NCBI GenBank assembly: GCA_947176715.1
Contig: CAMWRR010000020.1
Coordinates: forward strand, 1 to 13,531
Length of the DNA stretch: 13,531 nt
From: an uncultured Rikenellaceae bacterium
GTDB lineage: Bacteria > Bacteroidota > Bacteroidia > Bacteroidales > Rikenellaceae
Reading direction: 5' to 3'
Position 1 is the first letter of the stretch, and each line of letters starts with the position of its first letter. Made by a program: the position numbers and the translations under genes. This document shows positions 6,668 to 13,523 of the stretch, one piece after another. Under the pieces are notes generated by a model, which was given only the letters and a program-made list of their open reading frames with translations, was not told the DNA's origin and made no database searches.

Positions 6668-9091
6668 TTATAGCAACGCCTCTTTCAGTACCTCGTCGAG
6701 GGTGCGTACATAGTGGAATTTCAGTCCCTTTATGTAATCCTCTTTTATCTCGCTGATATCCTTGCGGTTCTCCTCCGAGAGGATGATGTCGGTGATACCG
6801 GCCCGTTTGGCGGCGAGTATCTTCTCCTTGAGTCCGCCGACAGGAAGCACCTTGCCGCGCAGGGTGGTCTCGCCCGTCATGGCTATGCGTTCGCGCACCT
6901 TGCGTCCGGTAAGCATCGACACAAGGGCCGTAACCATGGTGATGCCGGCGCTGGGACCGTCTTTGGGGGTAGCCCCCTCGGGCACGTGCAGGTGTATGTC
7001 GTTGTTCTCGAAGAAATCGGGAGCTATTCCGAGCTTGTCGGCATGGGCCTTGACCCATTGCAGGGCTATGGCGGCCGACTCTTTCATCACATCGCCGAGG
7101 TTACCGGTGATGTTGAGCGCACCTTTGCCCTTGTTGGAGCTGGCCTCTATGTAGAGTATGTCGCCGCCCACCTCCGTCCATGCCAGTCCGGTGACGATGC
7201 CGGGGATGTCGTTGCCCTCGTACATCTCGTTGATGAAACGGGGCACCCCGAGGATCTTCTCCACGTCGGCCTCGGTGACGGTGGGTTTGAACTTCTCGCC
7301 CAACCCTATCTGTTTGGCGCGGTAACGCACAATCTTGGCAATCAGCTTGTCGAGGGTGCGCACGCCCGACTCGCGGGTGTACTCCGATATGATCTTCTCT
7401 ATCGACGCCGCGGGCAACTTCAACTGACGCGCCTTTACCCCGTGAGCCTCGAGCTGCTTGGGCAACAGATGGTTAGACGCTATGCTGACCTTCTCTTCGA
7501 GCAGATACCCCGAGACGTTTATCATCTCCATACGGTCGCGCAACGCGGGCGATATGTTGGCCACGTTGTTGGCCGTGGCTATGAACAACACCTTGGAGAG
7601 GTCGTACTCCACGTCGAGATAGTTGTCGTGGAACGTGGTGTTCTGCTCCGGATCGAGCACCTCGAGCAGCGCCGAGGCGGGGTCGCCGTGGTTGCTCGAT
7701 GTCACCTTGTCGATCTCGTCGAGTATGATGACGGGGTTCGACGAACCGCACTTGCGTATGGTCTGTATTATACGGCCCGGCATGGCACCTATGTAGGTGC
7801 GGCGGTGTCCGCGTATCTCGGCCTCGTCGTAGAGACCGCCGAGCGATATGCGTCCGAACTTGCGTTTGAGCGCCGAGGCCACCGACTTGCCCAAAGAGGT
7901 CTTGCCCACGCCCGGAGGGCCGTAGAGACACAGTATCGGCGATTTGAGGTCGCCTTTGAGTTTCAGGACGGCAAGGTGCTCTATTATGCGGTCCTTGACA
8001 TCGTCCAGACCGAAGTGGTCGGCATCGAGATGCTTGTGGGCGTTCTCGAGGTCGAGGTTGTCTTTGGTGACGCTCTGCCACGGCAGGTCGAGCAACAGCT
8101 GCAGGTAGTTCATCTGCACCGAATACTCGGCCACGGCGGGGTTCATGCGCTCCAGCTTGGTCAGCTCCTTGTCGAAGAGCTCGGCTATCTCCCGGCTCCA
8201 CTTCTTCTTGTCGGCCTTGGCCTGCATCTCGTCGAGCTCACGGTCGACGGGGTCGCCGCCCAGCTCGTCCTGTATGGTGCGTATCTGCTGTTGCAGATAG
8301 TATTCGCGTTGCTGGGCGTCTATGTCCTGTTTGACGCGTTGCTGTATCTCGTTTTTGAGCTGGAGAAGCTGTTGTTCGCGCACGAGTATCTCCAACAGAC
8401 GCTGGGCGCGTATCAGAAGCCCCGGTGCCTCGAGCAGATTCTGACGGTCGGCGTCGGAGAACTCTATGTTGGAGCTTATGAAGTTGATGATGCCCTTCTT
8501 GCTGTCGATGTTCTTGATGGCGAAAGTGGCCTCCTGCGGCAACGACGGCGAGAGCTTTATGATGTTGACGGCTATCTCCTTGATAGACTCAACCAAAGCC
8601 TCGAACTTGACATTGTCCTTGTCGGGGTTGATGTCGTGCAGAGGACGCACCCGCGCCTTGTAGTAAGGCTCGGAGGTGACATACTCCTGCACCTCGAACT
8701 TCTCGAGGCCGTGCAGTATGACGGTCAGGTTGCCGTTGGGCATCTCGAGCGTCTTTATGATACGCGCCACGGTACCCACCTTGTAGAGATCGTCGGGGTC
8801 GGGGTCTTCTACGGCGGCCTCTTTCTGCAACACCGCACCCAACAGCGCACCCTGTTGTTCTATATCGCGCACCAGACGCATAGATTTGTTGCGTCCCACC
8901 GTTATGGGCGTTATGGCACCGGGGAACAGTACCGAGCTGCGGAGCGTCAGTATGGGCAACACCTCCGGCACATCCACCGACACGGCATCCTCGTCCTCGC
9001 TCGAATAGATCGGTATCACAGGGCTTTTAGAGTCCATCATATCCGATATGTTGGATAACTCGTCTTCTATCTTCTTATATTTCTTACTCAT
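6668..9091 (-). CDS. lon: ATP-dependent Lon protease
   Basis: An 807-residue LonA-type serine protease that unfolds and degrades misfolded and regulatory proteins in the cytoplasm as a ring-shaped hexamer. Domains in order: N-terminal substrate domain (about 43-240, starting VLPILTLRSSVLFPGA), helical linker with glutamine-rich coiled coil (about 230-300), AAA+ module with Walker A GPPGVGKTS (391-399) and Walker B VIILDEID (454-461), and the protease domain with KDGPSAG (Ser714 nucleophile) and GGLKEKILAAKRAG (Lys757, the dyad partner by spacing). The acidic N-terminal extension of about 40 residues (SSEDEDAVSVDVPE) is usual in Bacteroidota. The ATG at 9091 is the only sensible start; an AGGAG lies just before it but too close for normal use. 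It is divergent from valS. Confidence 0.97.
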   Translation of the reverse strand: MSKKYKKIEDELSNISDMMDSKSPVIPIYSSEDEDAVSVDVPEVLPILTLRSSVLFPGAITPITVGRNKSMRLVRDIEQQGALLGAVLQKEAAVEDPDPDDLYKVGTVARIIKTLEMPNGNLTVILHGLEKFEVQEYVTSEPYYKARVRPLHDINPDKDNVKFEALVESIKEIAVNIIKLSPSLPQEATFAIKNIDSKKGIINFISSNIEFSDADRQNLLEAPGLLIRAQRLLEILVREQQLLQLKNEIQQRVKQDIDAQQREYYLQQQIRTIQDELGGDPVDRELDEMQAKADKKKWSREIAELFDKELTKLERMNPAVAEYSVQMNYLQLLLDLPWQSVTKDNLDLENAHKHLDADHFGLDDVKDRIIEHLAVLKLKGDLKSPILCLYGPPGVGKTSLGKSVASALKRKFGRISLGGLYDEAEIRGHRRTYIGAMPGRIIQTIRKCGSSNPVIILDEIDKVTSSNHGDPASALLEVLDPEQNTTFHDNYLDVEYDLSKVLFIATANNVANISPALRDRMEMINVSGYLLEEKVSIASNHLLPKQLEAHGVKARQLKLPAASIEKIISEYTRESGVRTLDKLIAKIVRYRAKQIGLGEKFKPTVTEADVEKILGVPRFINEMYEGNDIPGIVTGLAWTEVGGDILYIEASSNKGKGALNITGNLGDVMKESAAIALQWVKAHADKLGIAPDFFENNDIHLHVPEGATPKDGPSAGITMVTALVSMLTGRKVRERIAMTGETTLRGKVLPVGGLKEKILAAKRAGITDIILSEENRKDISEIKEDYIKGLKFHYVRTLDEVLKEALL

Positions 9092-9131
9092 ACTCCTCGG
9101 AAGTTAACACGGCAAAAGCGGCGTGTGATTT

Positions 9132-9198
9132 CAGTTGTTTTGTCAACTGCAATAATAGTGCCATATCCGACAATGGCACGCGGCATGACATTATGTCA
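9132..9198. promoter_or_regulatory. three consecutive inverted repeats upstream of lon
   Basis: Within 67 nt lie CAGTTG-N6-CAACTG (9132-9149), GTGCCAT-N8-ATGGCAC (9158-9179) and TGACAT-T-ATGTCA (9186-9198), all perfect. A near-consensus minus-strand -7 box (TATTATTG, rc of 9150-9157, one mismatch to TAnnTTTG) falls between the first two, so the second repeat would occupy the promoter spacer for lon. This arrangement suggests operator or leader structure controlling lon. None matches the CIRCE heat-shock element as I know it. Regulator unknown. Confidence 0.45.
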
Positions 9199-9256
9199 GT
9201 CGCGAGGGGCTTTTTGTTGTCATGTGTGCGGGCGGAGAGATAAAAAATCGGCGATG

Positions 9257-9289
9257 TTGACGGATTTACTGTTAGAATAACTATATTTG
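9257..9289 (+). promoter_or_regulatory. valS promoter
   Basis: TATATTTG at 9282-9289 is an exact TAnnTTTG box, with TTG at 9257-9259 after a 22-nt gap, one or two bases longer than the usual spacing. The implied start near 9295 gives a leader of roughly 58 nt before valS. Confidence 0.72.
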
Positions 9290-9353
9290 TAGTTCTCGAA
9301 ACTATAATTAACATCGAGGAGGCATACGGTCTCCCATACAAACAACGAAACAC

Positions 9354-11978
9354 ATGGATATTCCGTCAAAGTACGAGCCCTCTCTATGCGAGGACAAATG
9401 GTACCGTTACTGGTCGGACAACGGTTTCTTCAAATCGGTTCCCGACTCGCGCAAGCCCTATACCGTAGTGATCCCGCCGCCCAACGTAACGGGCGTGCTC
9501 CACATGGGACACATGCTCAACAATACCATACAGGACGTATTGGTCCGCAGAGCCCGCATGAAGGGCTTCAACGCATGCTGGGTGCCCGGCACCGACCACG
9601 CATCCATCGCCACCGAAGCCAAGGTGGTGGCCAAGCTCAAGGCGGAGGGCATCGACAAGGCGTCGCTCACGCGCGACGAGTTCATGAAGCACGCATGGGA
9701 GTGGAAGGAGAAACACGGCGGCATAATACTCGAACAGCTCAAAAAGATGGGCGCCTCGTGCGACTGGTCGCGCACCAAGTTCACGATGGACCCCGACATG
9801 AACCGTTCGGTGATAAAGGTGTTCGTCGACCTCTACAACAAAGGCAAGATATACCGCGGCGTACGCATGGTCAACTGGGACCCGGTGGCCCTCACCGCCC
9901 TCTCCGACGAGGAGGTGATATACAAAGAGGTGCACAGCAAGCTCTACTATCTCCGTTATAAGGTGGAGGGTTCCGACGAATACGTAATAGTGGCCACCAC
10001 GCGCCCCGAGACCATCCTCGGCGACACCGCCCTTTGCGTGCATCCCGACGACGAACGCTACAAGCACCTGCACGGCAAACGCGTGACGGTGCCGGTAGTG
10101 GGCCGCTCCATACCGGTGATAGCCGACAGCTATGTCGACATGGAGTTCGGTACCGGCGCCCTCAAGGTGACCCCGGCGCACGATGTCAACGACTACATGC
10201 TCGGCGAGAAATACAACCTCGAAGTCATAGACATATTCAACGACAACGGTACCATCAACGACAAGGTGGGGCTCTACGTGGGTATGGACCGCTTCGAGCT
10301 CCGCGACAAGATAGCCGAAGACATAGCGGCCGCCTCGCTCATGGAGAAGATAGAGGACTACGACAACAAGGTGGGCCTCTCGGAGCGCACCTCGGCCGTG
10401 ATAGAGCCCAAGCTCTCCATGCAGTGGTTCCTGAGCATGGGCGACATATCCAAACCGGCGCTTAAAGCCGTCATGGACGACGTGATAGAGCTGGTGCCCG
10501 CCAAGTTCAAGAATACCTACCGCCACTGGATGGAGAATGTCAAGGACTGGTGCGTGTCGCGTCAGCTTTGGTGGGGTCAGCGCATACCGGCCTACTATCT
10601 GCCCGAGGGTGGCTTCGTGGTGGCCGAGACGGCCGAGGAGGCCTTGGAGCTGGCCAAGAAGAAGAGCGGCAACGACAAGCTCACGGTAGCCGACCTGCGT
10701 CAGGACCCCGACGTGCTCGACACATGGTTCTCGTCGTGGCTGTGGCCCATATCGGTGTTCGGCGGCATACTCGACCCCGACAACGAGGAGGTGAAGTACT
10801 ATTATCCCACCAGCGACCTTGTCACCGCCCCCGACATACTCTTCTTCTGGGTGGCCCGCATGATAATAGCCGGCTACGAGTATCGCGGCACCTTCCCGTT
10901 CAAGAACGTCTACCTGACCGGTACCGTGCGCGACAAGCAACGCCGCAAGATGAGCAAGTCGCTCGGCAACTCGCCCGACCCGCTCGACCTGATAGCACAG
11001 TACGGCGCCGACGCCCTCCGCATGGGTATGCTCCTGTGCTCGGCTGCCGGTAACGACCTTATCTTCGACGAGGCCCTGATAGAGCAGGGGCGTAACTTCT
11101 GCGGCAAGATGTGGAACGCGTTCCGTCTGGTCAAAGGGTGGAGCGTCGACGAAGGGGCGTCTCAGCCCGAGAGTGCGGCGTGCGCCGTGGAGTGGTTCAC
11201 ATCCAAGCTGAACGCCACCCTCTCGCAGGTGGAGGCCGCATTGGCCGAATACCGCATATCGGAGGCCCTCATGATGGTCTACAAGCTCTTCTGGGACGAG
11301 TTCTCGGGGTGGTATCTGGAGATGGTCAAGCCCGCATACGGCGAGCCTGTCGACGGTGCCACGCTTAAGGCAACCATCGGTTTCTTCGACAAGCTGCTCA
11401 AGGTATTGCACCCGTTCATGCCCTTCATCACCGAGGAGCTTTGGCACTACATAGCCGAGCGCAAAGAGGGCGAGAGCATAATGATAGAGCGCATGCCCGA
11501 GGCCGAAGCCGCTGACGAGAAGATAATATCCGATATGGAGCTGGTCAAGGAGATAGTCTCGGCGGTGCGTAACATCCGCAAGGAAAAGGGGTTGCCCTTG
11601 CGCGAGAAGCTCTCGTTGGTGGCTCCGGGCGGCGGAGCGGTTCCCGAGAGATACGACAGCGTCGTAATCAAGATGGCGGGGCTCGACAAGATAACCGCGG
11701 ATGTCAAACCGGAGGGTGCCTTGTCGTTCATAGTCAAGGGTTGCGAATACTTCGTTCCCGTTACGGGGGCCATCGACACCGAGGCCGAGATAGCCAAGCT
11801 GACTGCCGATTTGGAGTATGCGCGCGGCTTCCTCGCAAGCGTCATGAAAAAGCTCTCCAACGAGCGTTTCGTGGCATCGGCGCCAGAAAAGGTCGTCGCC
11901 CTCGAACATGCCAAGAGAGCCGATGCCCTTAAAAAGATAGAGGCACTGGAACAACAGATAGCGAACCTCAAAAGGTAG
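9354..11978 (+). CDS. valS: valyl-tRNA synthetase
   Basis: An 874-residue class I aminoacyl-tRNA synthetase that charges tRNA-Val with valine. Motifs: PPPNVTGVLHMGH with the HIGH-type HMGH at 50-53, the CP1 editing domain with ATTRPETILGDTA from 214, the VLDTWFSSWLWP stretch before the second half of the Rossmann fold, and KMSKS at 532-536. The helical anticodon-binding domain follows from about 600 (FCGKMWNAFRLV), and the C-terminal ~65 residues form the tRNA-binding coiled coil of ValRS (EIAKLTADLEYARGFLASV and onward). Length and domain order are normal. The ATG follows a leader without a clear ribosome-binding site. It diverges from lon and is the last recognisable gene in the window. Confidence 0.97.
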   Translation: MDIPSKYEPSLCEDKWYRYWSDNGFFKSVPDSRKPYTVVIPPPNVTGVLHMGHMLNNTIQDVLVRRARMKGFNACWVPGTDHASIATEAKVVAKLKAEGIDKASLTRDEFMKHAWEWKEKHGGIILEQLKKMGASCDWSRTKFTMDPDMNRSVIKVFVDLYNKGKIYRGVRMVNWDPVALTALSDEEVIYKEVHSKLYYLRYKVEGSDEYVIVATTRPETILGDTALCVHPDDERYKHLHGKRVTVPVVGRSIPVIADSYVDMEFGTGALKVTPAHDVNDYMLGEKYNLEVIDIFNDNGTINDKVGLYVGMDRFELRDKIAEDIAAASLMEKIEDYDNKVGLSERTSAVIEPKLSMQWFLSMGDISKPALKAVMDDVIELVPAKFKNTYRHWMENVKDWCVSRQLWWGQRIPAYYLPEGGFVVAETAEEALELAKKKSGNDKLTVADLRQDPDVLDTWFSSWLWPISVFGGILDPDNEEVKYYYPTSDLVTAPDILFFWVARMIIAGYEYRGTFPFKNVYLTGTVRDKQRRKMSKSLGNSPDPLDLIAQYGADALRMGMLLCSAAGNDLIFDEALIEQGRNFCGKMWNAFRLVKGWSVDEGASQPESAACAVEWFTSKLNATLSQVEAALAEYRISEALMMVYKLFWDEFSGWYLEMVKPAYGEPVDGATLKATIGFFDKLLKVLHPFMPFITEELWHYIAERKEGESIMIERMPEAEAADEKIISDMELVKEIVSAVRNIRKEKGLPLREKLSLVAPGGGAVPERYDSVVIKMAGLDKITADVKPEGALSFIVKGCEYFVPVTGAIDTEAEIAKLTADLEYARGFLASVMKKLSNERFVASAPEKVVALEHAKRADALKKIEALEQQIANLKR

Positions 11979-12001
11979 TTGCGTGTAATTTTCTGTCGAT
12001 C

Positions 12002-12025
12002 CGTTCGTTAAGAGAACGTTGTTTG
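12002..12025 (+). terminator. weak terminator candidate after valS
   Basis: CGTTC (12002-12006) and GAACG (12014-12018) form a 5-bp stem around a 7-nt loop, 23 nt after the valS stop, followed by TTGTTTG. The stem is short, so the call is tentative. Confidence 0.35.
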
Positions 12026-12059
12026 AAATTCGGTAAAGGCCTGTCCTGTCCGTTTCTCG

Positions 12060-12096
12060 TTTTCATGCCGCCATTGACCGATGTGCGGCATGAAAA
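12060..12096. repeat. 12-bp perfect inverted repeat
   Basis: TTTTCATGCCGC (12060-12071) and GCGGCATGAAAA (12085-12096) are exact reverse complements around a 13-nt spacer, and two more outer pairs (one G-T) extend the stem to 14. The T-run is on the 5' side and the A-run on the 3' side, so neither strand has the layout of an intrinsic terminator. An operator, cruciform or structured-RNA stem is more likely. The palindrome GTCATGAC (12098-12105) follows at once. Confidence 0.55.
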
Positions 12097-12216
12097 TGTC
12101 ATGACGGTATGGCTTGGGAGCGAATGTTCCGTCTGTCCGGGAGGCTCTGTTGTCGGTTATACGGCTCGGTTGTCTCTTTGCGGCATGGGTTCGCCTCGGG
12201 GCGGCTATCCGGTAGT

Positions 12217-12289
12217 GTAAGCTCCCCGGCGGAGGCAAGGCGCTCCTCTTCGAGAATTGCGGCTCCCGCTTCCCCATAGCCGAGCTTAC
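12217..12289. repeat. 8-bp inverted repeat enclosing a 57-nt structured segment
   Basis: GTAAGCTC (12217-12224) and GAGCTTAC (12282-12289) pair perfectly. The enclosed GC-rich segment has smaller stems such as CTCC-N5-GGAG (12222-12234). The overall length and closing stem recall a small folded RNA, but there is no tRNA T-loop or anticodon arm in the right place. Confidence 0.4.
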
Positions 12290-12371
12290 CGAGGAGCCGG
12301 TGAGTTGCGGATTTCAGACGGATTCTTGTGTAAGGCGGGTCGACAGCTATTTTAACACCCCTGTCAAAATT

Positions 12372-12480
12372 AACCTCATTGCCCGTATTCAGAGAGATTG
12401 TCTTTGGCTAATCAATAAATATTCTTCAGGAAATATTTTTTAGACGATCCCCTTCTGAGGCAATGAGGTTTTATTTTTTT
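12372..12480. terminator. 12-bp stem with T-rich tails on both strands (possible bidirectional terminator)
   Basis: AACCTCATTGCC (12372-12383) and GGCAATGAGGTT (12459-12470) are exact reverse complements with a 75-nt loop. On the plus strand TTATTTTTTT (12471-12480) follows; on the minus strand TTAATTTT follows. The loop itself contains AAATATT-N8-AATATTT (12417-12438) followed by TT. The long loop is unusual for a terminator, so the two arms could instead be paired ends of a small element or the closing stem of an RNA. Confidence 0.5.
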
Positions 12481-12619
12481 GTCGTCGACAAAGTTCTGCA
12501 GGATTATTTCAAAGATGAGAGACGACATGTAAGTGTCGGAACTTTTCGATAAGTCGAGTTTTCTCCGGATTGTCAAGGCGAGGAGAGCGAATGTATTAAG
12601 TAGCCGTCTTATTGTCCGA

Positions 12620-12713
12620 AGTTCCCCCGTTAAGCAAAGAACAGCGTGGGACAACAAGTCCGTTCTAAGGGAACTGCTAGGAAACCTTTTATTACGACAA
12701 GTTGTACCCACGC
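12620..12713. other. structured segment with two mutually exclusive stems
   Basis: Stem A: AGTTCCC (12620-12626) with GGGAACT (12669-12675), enclosing AGAAC (12638-12642)/GTTCT (12662-12666) and GGAC/GTCC. Stem B: GCGTGGG-ACAAC (12644-12655) with GTTGT-A-CCCACGC (12701-12713), one bulged A, extended by GTC/GAC past a 2x2 internal loop. Inside stem B are GTTC-N5-GAAC and AGG-AAA-CCT hairpins. A and B share bases and cannot both form. The design resembles a folded regulatory RNA; strand and function are unknown. Confidence 0.4.
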
Positions 12714-12821
12714 CTCTCCAGCGGTACAAATTGTATTCTGTAATAAAATAATTCGTCCTCGATTTTTTATAGCAGTTATTTTCGAACGGGAGAATACATT
12801 GAGATATGTTGTTCGCTTGTT

Positions 12822-12850
12822 CCGGTGCAAACCGGTTATTTTTTCTTATC
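12822..12850 (+). terminator. intrinsic terminator candidate with GCAA tetraloop
   Basis: CCGGT-GCAA-ACCGG (12822-12835) is a perfect 5-bp stem closed by a GNRA-type loop and followed by TTATTTTTTCTTATC. It points to a plus-strand transcript ending here, yet no recognised gene precedes it after valS, 840 nt away. The structured segment at 12620-12713 is a possible source. Confidence 0.5.
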
Positions 12851-12894
12851 TTCTTGACATGTCGTTAATTATCGGTTTATGTTATAATAGATTG

Positions 12895-12925
12895 CAAAAA
12901 TAACACAATTTTAAGATAAAAGCAA
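12895..12925 (-). promoter_or_regulatory. minus-strand promoter in the gene-free region
   Basis: On the minus strand TTG (12925-12923), a 20-nt gap and TATTTTTG (12902-12895) match the Bacteroidota promoter consensus in both boxes and spacing. Transcription would start near 12888 and run left across the 150-codon open frame and the structured segment. Confidence 0.55.
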
Positions 12926-13154
12926 TATAAAATCACTTAATTTAACTGTGTGTCGATAGCTGTCGGAACCGTTAAGCCGCTTATTTGCTTATGTATTAAC
13001 TCGTAGCGTGTTTTCGGTGCCTAATGCGCCTTCACTTTGCAGTGAGATATGGAGGTGGCTTTTTGTGCGATTTTTCGGTGGAGATGTAAGGTGTGTGCTG
13101 TTGGTCGGGGGCGGAGTGGCTTGGGTCGTGTGTGCGGCTTTTGCTTCGCTTTTT

Positions 13155-13176
13155 GCGGGAAGGTTGATTTTCCCGC
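13155..13176. repeat. 7-bp hairpin
   Basis: GCGGGAA (13155-13161) and TTCCCGC (13170-13176) pair perfectly around 8 nt. A short T-containing stretch (TCTTGCC) follows on the plus strand, not enough for a confident terminator. Confidence 0.35.
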
Positions 13177-13463
13177 TCTTGCCTACAGTGTGCGTCGTTG
13201 ATGTCAGTCGGAGAGACTCACGCTCCTCATGCCTCGGGGTCCGATAGATAATTATTAGTGTCCGGTAAAAATCCGGAATATCCGCACAATTATGTGTAAA
13301 TCAATACGAAAACAGTCTTCTGACGTGCATGGGCTTATATCCGTTTATTATCCGATACTTTACCGAAAGAGGAGCCTGCGGGGGTCCGCGTCTCATGTGG
13401 AGTTCTGAAGATGCGGTCAGGTGCCTTTGGCGAGTAATACTTATAGCTTCGTTACTCTCTATT

Positions 13464-13523
13464 GCGGGCCTCCGTGGGGGGAGGCTCCGGCCCGCTCGGT
13501 CTTTCCGCTACGCTCCAAGACCG
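13464..13523. repeat. two adjacent GC-rich hairpins at the right edge
   Basis: GCGGGCC (13464-13470) and GGCCCGC (13489-13495) pair perfectly, with a competing inner stem CCTCC (13469-13473)/GGAGG (13480-13484). One base later CGGTCTT (13497-13503) and AAGACCG (13517-13523) form a second perfect 7-bp stem. Two stacked palindromes at a sequence edge suggest a dispersed palindromic repeat; copy number cannot be judged from one window. Confidence 0.45.

Larger units (their letters stand above)
12412..12864 (-). other. 150-codon open frame without a good start codon
   Basis: On the minus strand the frame is open from after TAA (12867-12865) to TGA (12414-12412), unusually long for such AT-rich sequence. 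The only in-frame starts are TTG at 12729 (105 codons) and one ATG far downstream (38 codons, from SDTYMSSLIFE). The translation is basic and leucine-rich (for example LRTIRRLLNTFALLAL, EIILQNFVDDKKIKP) and matches no family I recognise. A consensus-like promoter lies just upstream at 12925-12895, and the 12372-12470 stem overlaps its end. It could be a decayed gene, a non-canonical small protein, or chance openness over a structured RNA. Confidence 0.25.

Noticed and set aside
9084..9353. 89-codon minus-strand open frame between lon and valS, overlapping the start of lon
   Set aside because: It spans the valS promoter and leader and the lon upstream repeats, has no family resemblance, and would begin at the valS start codon.
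12217..12289. 73-nt segment closed by an 8-bp stem, tRNA-like in size
   Set aside because: No T-loop consensus, D-arm or 7-nt anticodon loop is found at the required positions.
12854..12888. TTGACA and TATAAT boxes resembling an E. coli sigma-70 promoter
   Set aside because: The gap is 23 bp, too long for sigma-70, and Bacteroidota use a different consensus. The perfect boxes are probably chance in AT-rich sequence.
12533..12903. Two overlapping plus-strand open frames of 72 and 85 codons
   Set aside because: They overlap each other and the minus-strand frame, run through the stem structures and the GCAA terminator, and match no family.
13008..13247. 79-codon hydrophobic plus-strand open frame starting with GTG
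   Set aside because: Hydrophobicity comes from GT-rich sequence; no promoter, start context or family match. It also covers a hairpin at 13155-13176.
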